Positions 45,162 through 55,433 of a stretch of DNA of 64,000 nt are shown one piece after another. The stretch lies in the NCBI GenBank assembly GCA_032622095.1, contig CP136067.1, positions 123,293,030 through 123,357,029 of the forward strand, in the 5' to 3' direction. Both the position numbers and the translations under genes were made by a program. Positions within the stretch are counted from its first letter, which is position 1, and every line of letters begins with the position of its first letter. The notes beneath the pieces are model-generated. The model did not search any database. It saw nothing but the letters and a program-made list of their open reading frames with translations, and was not told the DNA's origin. The stretch comes from Siphonodentalium dalli (lineage: Eukaryota; Mollusca; Scaphopoda; Gadilida; Siphonodentaliidae).

Positions 45162-46380
45162 TAGGGCCCGACAAATTGGCAATTTCAACATCTAATCGAA
45201 TCTCGAACCAAATCATGATAATGATTAAAAATCAAATCGAATCGAATCTTTTTCAAACACTTTAGTAGATTGGCGGTACCGATCAGTGGGAGGTACGAGC
45301 AAAACTGGGGGCAAATGTCCGATGATTTTATAACGTCAGTGAGATAACTACGAAGGAGAAACTTAATTTCTATGACATGATATGAACAGTTTTAAACAGT
45401 TTAATATGTGAGAATAGCACGCCATCATTTCATATTTTGTGACACTGCCACTATGCGTGAAGTTCGTGAAAGTAAGCAGTTTGGAACTTTGGAGTTCATG
45501 GAGTCTGATTCGAGTCATTGCAAACTGGAAACTCGTCTGTGCATGTACACTTCACCCTGTCACGCACAGCAGGCATGCGCGATATAAAAATTGCGCATCG
45601 TGACCTGGGACTGGCGCATACACAAACGGGATTACAGGAACTATGTATAGTATCCCAACTTGGGCCTGTCCATCTGATCAATTGAGTTGTCATGAAATCT
45701 AAATGGTCAACCATATTCCATTACCCGGATAACATATGCTGTATAAAGATGTTGATCGGATTTGGACACGACATGTTGGAGCCCAAACTGTTTATTTAAT
45801 ATATTTATATCGTGTTAAGTTTTAAATTAAAAAATATATATTATTTGATTGAGCTGAGTAACGCAATATTGGCTTTTCTGGTAAGAATTTCAAATACCGA
45901 CATACAAATATGTCCCAAATGATATTCACTCGCTTCCGCAGCTGGGGCCGAGCAAAATTGTGACATTGCTGGTTTTATGTGGTGGAGGAAACCCGTGTGC
46001 GCTACAATTATGGCAACCAGGATGAACACGTGGACCATCACAGACCAACCAGCAGGTTGCACGAGTAACCCACCGACCTGCCACGAGTAGTCAGCGCTGG
46101 GAAAGGGATGCCAATATATATATGAGCAGTGGGCTATTGGACAACTTACCCAAAACACATTGGACCACGGAGGTCCCAGATGGTTGCGGAAGGAGCCTCA
46201 GGTTAAGTATTGGGGATATAATGAATGTTTTGTATATATAATGCAGTCTATTCCCGGTGATAAATGACTTGTATAAAACAATTCAAAATAGCCCATAATC
46301 ACACGACCGCATTCGAATAGAATCGAAACGGAACGTAAGATTCAAAATCGAATCGAATCTCGAAGCTTCGTCGGGCCCTA
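45162..46380. mobile_element. hAT-like element, 1.2 kb, perfect 8-bp duplication
   Basis: TAGGGCCCGACAAA ... TTCGTCGGGCCCTA flanked by GTTGGCTT on both sides. Subterminal AATCGAATCGAATC repeats at both ends are typical of hAT elements. Minus-strand frames of 72 and 105 codons lie inside, but no transposase motif was recognised. The 45841-46158 frame looks membrane-protein-like and could be captured sequence. Confidence 0.85.
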
Positions 46381-46559
46381 GTTGGCTTGAAAAAATAAAT
46401 ATGCATAGATATCCGATAGAGTATTGAAGAAACACTTGAATTATTAATTAATTAATATATAGAACAAACCAGTCGGTGAACAGGAAATGCGGTCACAAAT
46501 TGGAGGTGATCACTCCCGCAAAAATCTCCCGGATTGCTATTTTAAAAACTTAACATGTC

Positions 46560-46731
46560 TGGTGAACATCACCAACTTCAACAGGAGAACTTCAATCTAA
46601 TGCTAGGTCTCCCATGCCTAAGAATGAGGGCCCCAGAGGGTGAATTTGGTGACGCTAGTACACTGTGTATGATAGCTTCACTAAATTCACCCTCTGGAGA
46701 CCTCATTCTGCAATTATTAGACACATTATAA
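46560..46731. mobile_element. Family A right half only (copy A18)
   Basis: Long-subtype spacer end (TGGTGAACATCACCAACTTC) followed by one diverged hairpin and TTATTAGACACATTATA. Confidence 0.7.
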
Positions 46732-46840
46732 TATGTGGATTGTAAAGATGGGATTTTTTCAGAATGGAACCATAAAGAGCATCCCTTGATACTCAATCCC
46801 TGATTTGGTAAAAAATAAAGAGTATTTGTCTCACCTCTGT

Positions 46841-47217
46841 GCGGTCCTCAAAGGGTGAATTTAATGATGCTATCCAGCTGCATAGCGGGCTAGTATCGAC
46901 AAATTCACCTTTTGGAGACCTCATTCTGCTGAGGCCTCATCTGATACGGGAGACATAGACTCAGATTGAAGTTCCCAAATGATGAATATTGTGATGTACA
47001 CACATTAGGAACCTCGATTATGTAATGTGTCGTCTGCCAATTTGGGGATATAGAGAAAGTAAACTAAAAAAGAAATAGAATCTATGTGAAGAAGTTTCTA
47101 TAGTAATAAAGAAATTTTCCAGAGAAGATGAGGCCTAACCAGAATGAGGTCTGCAGAAGGTGAATTTAGTGATGCTAGCCCGCTAAATTCACCCTCTGTT
47201 GACCTCATTCAGGCTTG
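46841..47217. mobile_element. Family A, long subtype, degenerate (copy A19)
   Basis: Diverged left hairpin, long-subtype spacer, and a right hairpin lacking its loop (GATGCTAGCCCGCTAAATTC), ending AGGCTTG. Confidence 0.75.
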
Positions 47218-47408
47218 AACAAGATTACAACAAGCGTCCAGCTACCAGTAGTCCAGTACCATCTCCTTTTAAACAGTGTATGGAGTAAATCAGCAACACA
47301 TTTAGGGAGTGAGACTGAGTGAGATATAACTTTTTGTAAGTTTTCACATGAGATTTTTTCACATGAGGTCTGATTATTATTTTTACACTTAAGACATTCA
47401 AGCCAGAG

Positions 47409-47442
47409 AGGGAGAGAGAGCGAGAGAGAGAGAGTTAGAAGA
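47409..47442 (+). repeat. (GA)n microsatellite
   Basis: GAGAGGGAGAGAGAGCGAGA with a few interruptions. Confidence 0.9.
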
Positions 47443-47471
47443 ATTTGTTATCACAAAAATTCCGTAAGCTA

Positions 47472-47683
47472 CAGTAATGCCCTAAATAATCAACTCCTTA
47501 ACCACAGCAGATTATGGGTAACTTTTCAGGATTTAGTCGGAAATATTGCTTGTTGCCATTCATCTGAAAGCTTTCACTGAGAGCTTTCCGATGAATGACA
47601 ACAAGCCATATTTCCGACTAAATCCTGAAACGTTACCCATAATTTTGCTGTGGTTAAGGAGTTGATTATTTTGGGCATTACTG
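47472..47683. mobile_element. Family B foldback MITE (copy B11)
   Basis: CAGTAATGCCCTAAATAATC and its complement, TA on both sides. Confidence 0.9.
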
Positions 47684-47865
47684 TATGTGGAATGAAGACT
47701 TTGTATTTGACTAAAAATGGTACCTTTATGACATTTCTCTAATGGAATGAAGAAATTTAAAGATGTGACATATAAATTTACATAATTAGCTGCAACATCT
47801 ATATAAAATATATCTAATTATACAATAACGTATCATCTATCTAAAAGAAAGGAACTAGGTCTCAC

Positions 47866-47980
47866 CTCTGTTATTTTATAATGCTTGAGATACTGAACAA
47901 AGGATTTCTCATCTTTCGTAAGTGTAGGGAGATACTCGGCTTTCTTCGTCCTCGTCCACCATCTTGTTGGTGAAACAGCA
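47866..47980 (-). CDS. LMF2: Lipase maturation factor 2-like, penultimate coding exon
   Basis: On the minus strand it follows TAATTTACAG. The first base completes the Gly codon of the previous exon. It reads AVSPTRWWTRTKKAEYLPTL, then TKDEKSFVQYLKHYKITE, and splices at GAG|GTGAGA in phase 0. The WW-R/K-K--EY-P-L pattern matches the WW(V/R)R...YFPPLSL stretch that follows the R-YKY-F block in LMF proteins. It lies in the ER-luminal C-terminal domain just before the last membrane helix (family knowledge). Phase and order agree with both neighbouring exons. Confidence 0.85.
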
Positions 47981-48561
47981 CTGTAAATTACAACAAGGTC
48001 TGGATAAGAGCTGTGACCAAATAATATTTTGAAGATTTTCACTTTTAATATATAGTATGTGGTTTTACATATGCAATCAACATAATTTTCAATGCATCTC
48101 TCAGCATATACAGATGGCGAATAACATACTGCACCATATAGAAAAAGTATGTTGTTTGGCAGATGACACTTCTATATGCCCACACGTGCATCGAAAACAG
48201 TGTTGATTGCTTATAATTATGCCAATTTTTTTTATTTTTGGCTATCTAGTTTGTTTTTCGCTGAACAAAATAATTGAAAAACATGATTTTCCGTATTGTT
48301 CGAATTGACATGATTGGAAGTTTCATAAAATAAACACACTTCAATCTCTTATTCCAACAATAAACTACACAAAAGTAAAACAATACACCTGAAAACTATT
48401 AACATATACATGGTGGTGTAAACGGTACACATTTAAACTGATCTAGATACATATGTAGTTTGGTGATGATTGGATGAGGGATGTAGTCTGTAGGGTGTAC
48501 CAAAGGAAATTGTTGATGGGTGCACACATGCACGGACGATGGATACCATCCCATGCCAATA

Positions 48562-49144
48562 CAGTAATGCCCTAAATAATTGACTCCTTAACCACAGCAT
48601 AATTATGGGTAATTTTTCAGGATTTAGTCGGAAATATGGCTTATTGGCATTCATCGGAAAGCTCTCACTTTCCGATAAATAGCAACAAGCCATATTTCTG
48701 ACTAAATCCTGAAAAATTACCCATAATTCTGCTGTTAACCCTTTACCCAACAGAACGGCCCTGTGCCAATGCATTCTCTTATATATGCGAGTCGACCATA
48801 GGTCGCCTCGCATATATAAGAGAATGCATTGGCTTAACACATTAAAAATTATAAAATTGTTAAAGAATGTAAGAAAAAATGGTAAAAAAAGATTTTTTTT
48901 AGGCCAATGCATTCTCTTATATATGCGAGGCGACCTATGGTCGACTCGCATATATAAATAAGAGAATGCATTGGCACAGGGCATAACTGTAACTATCACA
49001 ATGTGGTCAAGGAGCCGGTTCCAATGATATCCATATTTGTATGGTTCTATTGAGACAGACCGAAGATATTTTAGGCTGTTGAAGCTTTAATTGGCCGGTT
49101 TGTTGGGTAAAGGGTTAAGGAGTCGATTATTTAGGGCATTACTG
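48562..49144. mobile_element. Family B MITE (copy B12) split by family C copy C3
   Basis: Left part 48562-48734 and right part 49119-49144, TA flanks. The insertion lies at the TTAA within the conserved GTGGTTAAGGAGTC of family B, with loss of three bases next to it. Confidence 0.9.
48739..49114. mobile_element. Family C TTAA element, long subtype, nested in B12 (copy C3)
   Basis: CCCTTTACCCAACA ... TGTTGGGTAAAGGG inside TTAA. Nearly identical to C1 and C2, so it is among the youngest insertions here. Confidence 0.95.
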
Positions 49145-49221
49145 TAGCTCAAACGTGACTTTGTCTGCATCACATAATTAGGAGGTTCATATGAGCCATG
49201 GACATTTAAGATATTACTTAC

Positions 49222-49435
49222 CCTGTTTGAGCTGGTGCCGTAAAATGGTAAGTAAATAAGTTGGCTCGGATATATTTAGGCGGTTTCTTTGAGAACGGAT
49301 TGTGTTGGATGAGCTGTGTGACCTCTGCCTGGTTGTTAAACAGTCGGTAGATAAGGTTGAGGAACCATGGGTTGTGCTGGTAGTTACCGAGCGCTGCAAA
49401 CCACATCTGCCAGTCTAATCTAGGCTGGTGGGGAG
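49222..49435 (-). CDS. LMF2: Lipase maturation factor 2-like, coding exon with family signature
   Basis: The minus-strand exon follows TATTTCCGTAG and reads PHQPRLDWQMWFAALG, NYQHNPWFLNLIYRLFNNQA, EVTQLIQHNPFSKKPPKYIR and ANLFTYHFTAPAQTG. The PHQPRLDWQMWFAALG block is almost invariant in LMF1/LMF2, and the spaced HNPF--KPP-YIRA----YHFT pattern is also family-typical. The first codon is split with the upstream exon (G plus CT gives Ala, completing PPIVAPHQPRL). The donor ACAGG|GTAAGT leaves phase 2. No frameshift or stop interrupts it. This exon gives the firmest identification in the gene. Confidence 0.95.
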
Positions 49436-49464
49436 CTACGGAAATAAAGAACAGACACTGTTAA

Positions 49465-49901
49465 AGGTAATCAATCCAATCAGACAGTCCCCATACCATC
49501 AAGATACAACAACAACAATTATTCAGAGTAAGCTTTAGTTATCAGAATCGATTTATTGCAACAAACTAATACTAACCACTGTCAACTATGGTATCAAATT
49601 TCCTAAAACTTGTTATTTATCAACATTTTGTTCAACAAAATATGACCGTATTATCACTAATGTATCATAAAATTTGACCATATTACCACTTGATTTTAGA
49701 GCTATCCAACTTCATCAGCAATTTTGTCCGAGACTCTCCGTTTGACCACGTGTTATGGGCCACATATTATCACACATCTCGAGAAATAATAAACTTCAAA
49801 AATCGATATCTGATGGGTGGGTTCCGACTCGAATCAAATATTTTTTACCCCCGAAGCCAAAGAAATAGTAATTTAGGAGTGTCTGATCAGATTGAGTACC
49901 T
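49465..49901. mobile_element. Family H TTAA element (copy H3)
   Basis: AGGTAATCAATCCAATCAGA ... CAGATTGAGTACCT inside TTAA on both sides. This intact copy fixes the family H termini. Confidence 0.85.
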
Positions 49902-49987
49902 TTAAACAGCAAAACTACAAAATTACAATAATTTTTAAAGTTAATTTATCTCTTTCTAGCAAGTTTTATATAGATTCCGGGGTTTAA

Positions 49988-50237
49988 CCCGTCCATCACT
50001 GGAGTTTCTTGAAATTTAGCAAAAACCATGTGCCAATGCATTCTCTTACATATGCGAGTCTCCCGATGGAAGCCTCACATATATAAGAGAACGCATTGGC
50101 CTAACAATATTTACCTTGACCTTGTAAGCCAGTACATTCTCTTATATATGGGAGACTCGCATATATAGGAGAATGTACTGGCACAGTATCTTTAATGCTG
50201 CACCAAAGCAGCTCCCGTCATGAACCTCATTAAAGGG
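49988..50237. mobile_element. Family C TTAA element (copy C12)
   Basis: TTAA flanks, CCCGTCCATCACTGGAG start, two hairpins (one shortened). Confidence 0.8.
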
Positions 50238-50249
50238 TTAAATTATAGC

Positions 50250-50503
50250 CAAGCCTTGAAATAGGGTGTCTGTCATTTGCAGAATGAGGTCCCCAGAGGG
50301 TGAATTTAGTGATGCTACCCGGCATAGCGGGCTAGCATCACCAAATTCACCCTCTGGGGACCTCATTCTGCTTACACCTCAGCAGAATGAGGTTCCCAGA
50401 GGGTGAATTTGGTGATGCTAGCCCGCTATGCCGGGTAGCATCACTAAATTCACCCTCTGGGGACCTCATTCTGCAAATGACAGACACCCTATTTCAAGGC
50501 TTG
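50250..50503. mobile_element. Family A dimer (copy A20)
   Basis: Canonical termini, two hairpins, perfect 8-bp duplication ATTATAGC. It begins 12 bp after C12. Confidence 0.95.
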
Positions 50504-51079
50504 ATTATAGCAACCACCAAGGGTGCTTATACCTTAGGCAGGTGAATTACGTCATATTTTTTTTTCAATATCCATCTGTGATTTTTTAGATCGCGGGTAT
50601 AGATTTTGGAGAAATTAACATGTGACTTCCGGTTAGCAACAGTGTGGAGATTGCAAAAAACACGGAATTGGGAATGAAGCATCGCGATGAAAATGAAAGT
50701 AACTAATTCACAACTTACGAAGAATTCACATGTGATTTAGGTCTATTAATTTCAATTAGACTAATTTCTTTGGTTAGCTTAATGAAAACGAAAAATGAAG
50801 ATGTCATCACACGGTTTCTGACGTCATTTTGGATTTGTGGGCCAGAATCCAGACAAGATTGCACAATCCACGACACGTCTTGCAAGTTGGCATGTCATCA
50901 CCGTCGTGATCACTGCATGATGTCACATAAATTATTCTTAGCGCTATGTCGCCCATAAAAGGCAAATTTGAGGCACAGCATGTGTGGTTGCTCCACTACG
51001 TGTCACGTACAATTCATATTATAAATTAATAGAGGACCTGTCCAGAAACACTTCCAACACTGGAGCTTTCTGAAATATT

Positions 51080-51140
51080 ACAACGAGAGGCCGATTACGA
51101 TCGGCAGATGTTAACCCATCCCTTGGCGATAAAAATTTAA
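51080..51140. repeat. Fragment of dispersed repeat I
   Basis: ACGAGAGGCCGATTACGATC and CCTTGGCGATA match, inverted, sequences at about 6105-6185 and 8602-8735. Confidence 0.65.
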
Positions 51141-51234
51141 TATGATCGGATAAATGAGAGTTTTGGTGTTGAATTATAGAGTATACTGTTATGTACTATT
51201 ATAGACAAATGTACATAACACAAATTATTGGAAT

Positions 51235-51326
51235 TTATGGGTCACTGGCATTTATATAAGAGAATGCACTGGCACAGGATCTGTAATGCTAAACCGCCAC
51301 AGCCAGCAAGCCCATGGGTTAAATGG
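51235..51326. mobile_element. Family C right-end remnant (copy C13)
   Basis: TATATAAGAGAATGCACTGG then CACAGGATCTGTAATGCT and a terminal GGGTTAA. Confidence 0.6.
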
Positions 51327-52014
51327 GTAGGTGTGACCTGGACATGGAATACTTGGGTTAAGAGAGTCCAATTTAAGTTTACAATAATAATGTGTCATAG
51401 TATACAGATAAGCAACCTCACCACTGACCCATTAATATCAATTATATAGCAGAGCTGTCAAAATATCACAGGAATTGTTTATGTTGAACACTGACCTCTC
51501 TATTAAACCAATAACAATTATAATGATATCAGACCATCTGAAGATATAACTCTGCAGCAGAGATGTCTACTGTTAATATCATGTGATGTTTATTGTTGAA
51601 TCTTTATTTTAAATTAGATACCATAGCCTTCTTTATCAGATTATTTGCACATTGGCATAAGAGACATCAGAAAATAATATAGCCTTATCAATAGCTAAGT
51701 ATTCGGTGAATTGGATTTAATGTTGCTCCAAACAGATTTACCAGTACATATCACAAGATTTTGGACCGATTTAATCAAATTTGGTGTGGTGATTCGGGGT
51801 ACCCTTGACAGAGTTATAATGGTGTTAGTTTTTCAATTTTTTAAACTTTTTAATTATTTAAAAAAAATTAAAGGGACACATTGGAAATCTTTTTATCAAC
51901 TTTTATCATAATCATCAATATATAAATGAAAACAAATGACATTTTTTTTATTATTAGTATTATAAAAGTTAAAAGTAAAAAAAAATTTAAATCGATGTTT
52001 TTTTTCAATTTTTT

Positions 52015-52366
52015 TTTCGAAAAAGGGTCATAACTCCTTTAAAATTAATCGGATCAAACCCATATTCGAACTATAAAAAATGTTTGAGTTATGGCAGAAT
52101 GCGTGAATTATAAGTTGAAAAAGGGCCATAACTCTGTAACAAAATCTCGGATCAAACCCAAATTCGAACTCGATCTGTATTTTGGGCTGAGAAACCCATA
52201 TACAAAATTTGGTTTCGATCAGATAAAAAATGTTTGAGTTATCGCATTACTCGTAAAGTGTCTACGGACAGACGGACAGACAGACGGACAGACAGACGGA
52301 CCAACGACGAGTGGTCAATCCAGGCAACGACACTATGTTTACCATACTATGGTATGGGTAAACATA
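52015..52366. repeat. Dispersed repeat D (inverted copy of 6.73-7.59 kb)
   Basis: Two roughly 110-160-bp modules with GGGCCATAACTCTGTAAC, AATTCGAACTCGATCTGTAT and TTTGAGTTATCGCATTACTC. A GACA-rich stretch, GACGAGTGGTCAATCCAGGC and the CCATACTATGGTATGG palindrome follow. Confidence 0.8.
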
Positions 52367-52370
52367 AAAA

Positions 52371-52561
52371 CCCTGTGCCAATGCAGGGAGCATCACATAT
52401 ATAAGAGAATACATTTGGCATAACAATATTTACCTTGACCTTGTAAGCCAGTCAATTCTCCTATATATGTGAGGCTCCCTATGGCAGACTCGCATATATA
52501 AGATATTGCACTGGCACAGGATCTTTAATGCTGAACCAGGGTAGCTCCCTCCATGAAAGGA
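52371..52561. mobile_element. Family C remnant sharing its TTAA with H4 (copy C14)
   Basis: Two hairpins, the first shortened. The right end GAAAGGATTAA uses the TTAA at 52562-52565 that also begins H4. Confidence 0.75.
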
Positions 52562-52565
52562 TTAA

Positions 52566-53437
52566 AGGTACTCAATCGAATTTGATGTCCCCATATAATC
52601 AGATTCCAACAACATTTTAAGTAATGCCGCTTCAGTTATCAGAATCGATTAATTGCCCAAAAATAATGATAACCACTGTCAACTATAGTATAAAATTGCC
52701 CGAAACGTGTTATCTATCAACATGTTGTTCAACGAAATTTGGCCTTAATACCAACATAAAGCCTCTTGATTTTATAGTTATCCATCTTCATCCGCATATT
52801 TGGTCCGAGACCGTCAGCTTATCGACTGTTTACTGGGCCACTAATAATTCTCGATTGTGAAAAATAATAGATGTCAAAAATCGATATCTAATAACTCTGA
52901 GCTTTGATAGGTGGGTTCTTCGACTTGAATCAAATATTTTTTACCCCTTAAATCCAAATAAACAAGCCTGCAAATAGCGTGTCTGTCATTTGCAGAATGA
53001 GGTACCCAGAGGGTGAATTTAGTGACGCTATCCCGCATAGCGGGCTAGCATCACTAAATTCAACCTCTGGGTACCTCATTCTGCTTAGGCCCTCAACTGC
53101 TGTGGTAGATCTAGGATCAGTTCCCCAGTTGAAGTTGGTGATGATCACTCATTGGGCACCTCGATTATGGATTTTACCTTCTGCAAATTAGGGGATATAG
53201 AAACTTCCCAGATGGGAAAACGTAACTAAAAACAATGTCAATTTGAAACTATAGATACTTCGCAGAAGATGAGGCCTAAGCAGAATGAGGTCTCCATAGG
53301 GTGAATTTTGTGATGCTAGCCCGCTATGCGGGATAGCGTCACTAAATTCACCCTCTGGGGACCTCATTCTGCAAATGACAGACACACTATTTGCAAATAA
53401 ATAGTAATTGAGGGTCGCTTAATTGGATTATACATCT
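52566..53437. mobile_element. Family H TTAA element (copy H4) split by family A copy A21
   Basis: TTAA flanks; AGGTACTCAATCGAATTTG left and CTTAATTGGATTATACATCT right ends. Its right TTAA lies 6 bp from the last unit of the LMF2 splice-donor array. A21 sits inside it. Confidence 0.85.
52963..53393. mobile_element. Family A, long subtype, nested in H4 (copy A21)
   Basis: CAAGCCTGCAAATAGCG start; perfect 8-bp duplication CAAATAAA. The right end stops at CTATTTG because CAGGCTTG is missing, which is explained by deletion between the two TTGCA repeats. Confidence 0.9.
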
Positions 53438-53443
53438 TTAAAG

Positions 53444-53834
53444 ACTCACCGACTATGGGAGGCATGGTGGCTGTGTTACTCACCGACTATGGGAGGCATG
53501 GTGGCTGTGTTACTCACCGACTATGGGAGGCATGGTGGCTGTGTTACTCACCGACTATGGGACGCATGGTGGCTGTGTTACTCACCGACTATGGGAGGCA
53601 TGGTGGCTGTGTTACTCACCGACTATGGGAGGCATGGTGGCTGTGTTACTCGCCGACTATGGGAGGCATGGTGGCTGTGTTACTCACCGACTATGGGAGG
53701 CATGGTGGCTGTGTTACTCACCGACTATGGGAGGCATGGTGGCTGTGTTACTCACCGACTATGGGAGGCATGGTGGCTGTGTTACTCACTGACTATGGGA
53801 GGCATGGTGGCTGTGTTACTCACCGACTATGGGA
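53444..53834 (-). repeat. 34-bp tandem array carrying 12 copies of an LMF2 5' splice site
   Basis: On the minus strand the unit is CCACCATGCCTCCCATAGTC plus G|GTGAGTAACACAG. It equals about 21 exon-end bases plus 13 intron-start bases of the adjacent exon. Eleven full units follow the authentic junction, placing the motif ATAGTCG|GTGAGT at 53824 and every 34 bp to 53450. One copy has GC instead of GT (GGCGAGT) and one has ATAGTCA|GTGAGT. Read-through from the first donor reaches TAA after two codons. Confidence 0.95.
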
Positions 53835-53945
53835 GGCATTGTGGTTGTGTTTCCGGGCTTGTATACGAACTCGTATGCTTTCCAGTTCTCGTTATCCATG
53901 CTGCCTTCGATGATCACCTCAGCTCGTCCATCTACACCTGTCATC
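53824..53945 (-). CDS. LMF2: Lipase maturation factor 2-like, coding exon ending in a donor array
   Basis: The minus-strand exon follows TATATTGCAG, completes an Arg/Lys-type codon, and reads MTGVDGRAEVIIEGSMDNEN, WKAYEFVYKPGNTTTMPPIV. Human LMF2 has [20 protein letters not shown]...EFMYKPGNL...PPPVV directly before PHQPRLDWQMW, so order and spacing are preserved. The segment is luminal. The donor GTCG|GTGAGT leaves phase 1, matching the Ala codon split with the next exon. The first Met is internal, not a start. The expected upstream exon (ending near NSYGLFRR) was not found in 54-64 kb, so a long intron or window edge is likely. Confidence 0.95.
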
Positions 53946-54029
53946 CTGCAATATAAAATCAAATATCTTCATTGGAAAAAGATCATGTTAAAACATGTTT
54001 GCCTTATTCAAATATAAACATCAATATTT

Positions 54030-54380
54030 TTACATACATATTGAACATAAACATATAATATATAGATATCCATAGAAATACATAATTATCATCTGATAAG
54101 TTATGTTTATAATGTTCTTATCTACATTCTTCTTTCGTAATTCAAGGGCGTGTTTTATAAAATGACAAATATACTTTGTATCCCAATATGTTGTCAGATT
54201 TAAAATAGATTCAGTCGATATTTCCTCCATGCTGTTCAATATAGATTCATAATTTTCCTTCAAGCTAATGTAAAGTGCACATTCTTGAATAAAACGTTGA
54301 TATTCAACTTTTTTTCGCAGTTGGGCAATAATATTCATCACATCTTTTATTGGCTTATAATATCTTCCTTCCTCACTCAT
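54030..54380 (-). CDS. Unidentified 116-codon open frame
   Basis: It begins MSEEGRYYKPIKDVMNIIAQ and continues LRKKVEYQRFIQECALYISL. The first 90 residues are charged and helical-looking; the last 25 are hydrophobic and may be read-through into intron sequence. It lies on the same strand as LMF2, 85 bp upstream of an LMF2 exon, but shows no similarity to LMF proteins. It could be a fragment of an inserted gene or chance. No family was recognised. Confidence 0.3.
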   Translation of the reverse strand: MSEEGRYYKPIKDVMNIIAQLRKKVEYQRFIQECALYISLKENYESILNSMEEISTESILNLTTYWDTKYICHFIKHALELRKKNVDKNIINITYQMIIMYFYGYLYIICLCSICM

Positions 54381-54437
54381 AAGAGGATGTGCACTTATAC
54401 GGACTTAATCAAAGCTGTAACATCATTTTGAAGTCTG

Positions 54438-54876
54438 CAAGTCTGCAAATAGCGTGTCTGTCATTTGCAGAATGAGGTCCCCAGAGGGTGAATTTAGTAA
54501 CGCTATCCCGCATAGCAGGCTAACATCACTAAATTCACCCTCTGGGGACCTCATTCTGCTTAGGCCCTCAACTGCTATGGTAGATCTAGGATCAGTTCCC
54601 CAGTTGAAGTTGGTGATGATCACTCATTGGGCACCTCGATTATAGATTTTACCTTCTGCAAATTAGGGGATATAGAAACTTACCAGATGGGAAAACGTAA
54701 CTAAAAACAATGTTAATTTGATACTATAGATACTTCCCATAAGATGAGGCCTAAGCAGAATGAGGTCTCCAGAGGGTGAATTTGGTGATGCTAGCCCGCT
54801 ATGCGGGATAGCATCACTAAATTCATCCTCTGGGGACCTCATTCTGCAAATGACAGACACACTATTTGCAGGCTTG
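54438..54876. mobile_element. Family A, long subtype, best preserved (copy A22)
   Basis: CAAGTCTGCAAATAGCG ... CTATTTGCAGGCTTG, two full hairpins, complete spacer, perfect 8-bp duplication GAAGTCTG. Confidence 0.95.
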
Positions 54877-54958
54877 GAAGTCTGAAGCCCTCAACTAACT
54901 AAGTTTACAGTTAGATCTTGCTTTGAAATTTCTTATATTAAGTGACTAGTCCATGCTA

Positions 54959-55171
54959 CAGAAATGCTCTAAGTAATCGACTCCTTAACCACAGCAGAAT
55001 TATGGGTAACTTTTCAGGATTTAGTCGGAAATAAGCCTTGTTGCCATTCATCAGAAAGCTCTCGGGGAGAGCTTTCCGATGAATGGCAACAAGCCATATT
55101 TCCGACTAAATCCTGAAAAGTTACCCATAATTCTGCTGTGGTTAAGAGGTCGATTAATTAGAGCATTACTG
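54959..55171. mobile_element. Family B foldback MITE (copy B13)
   Basis: CAGAAATGCTCTAAGTAATC and AATTAGAGCATTACTG, TA flanks. It shares the GAAATGCTCTAA end with B9. Confidence 0.9.
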
Positions 55172-55433
55172 TATATGAATTTGTAATGAGGAATTTTTTG
55201 TTTCAATTCTATGAGGACTTGCACCTTTGACATGAGTAATCCAAATGTTTTGTTTTTGAAAGCAAATAAGCCAGCATTAATTTAATAGCCAGAATGTTTT
55301 GCCCATTCCACAACTTTTTTTCCAATCAAAATGTGCTGTTGCGCCGTGGAAGGCCAAGATATTATTGGAACCATCAACAATCACTACTATGAAAAAATTA
55401 AAGTTTCAATGACACTGAGCTCAACTTGGAGAG

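Noticed and set aside
48433-48999. 188-codon minus-strand open frame
   Set aside because: It runs through family B and C foldback elements; palindromic repeats give matching peptides at many other copies.
53423-53956. Long plus-strand open frames (up to 177 codons) with repeated LWEAWWLCYSPTMGG-type peptides
   Set aside because: They are the antisense of the 34-bp donor array; the period opens all three frames. The minus-strand LMF2 exon explains the sequence.
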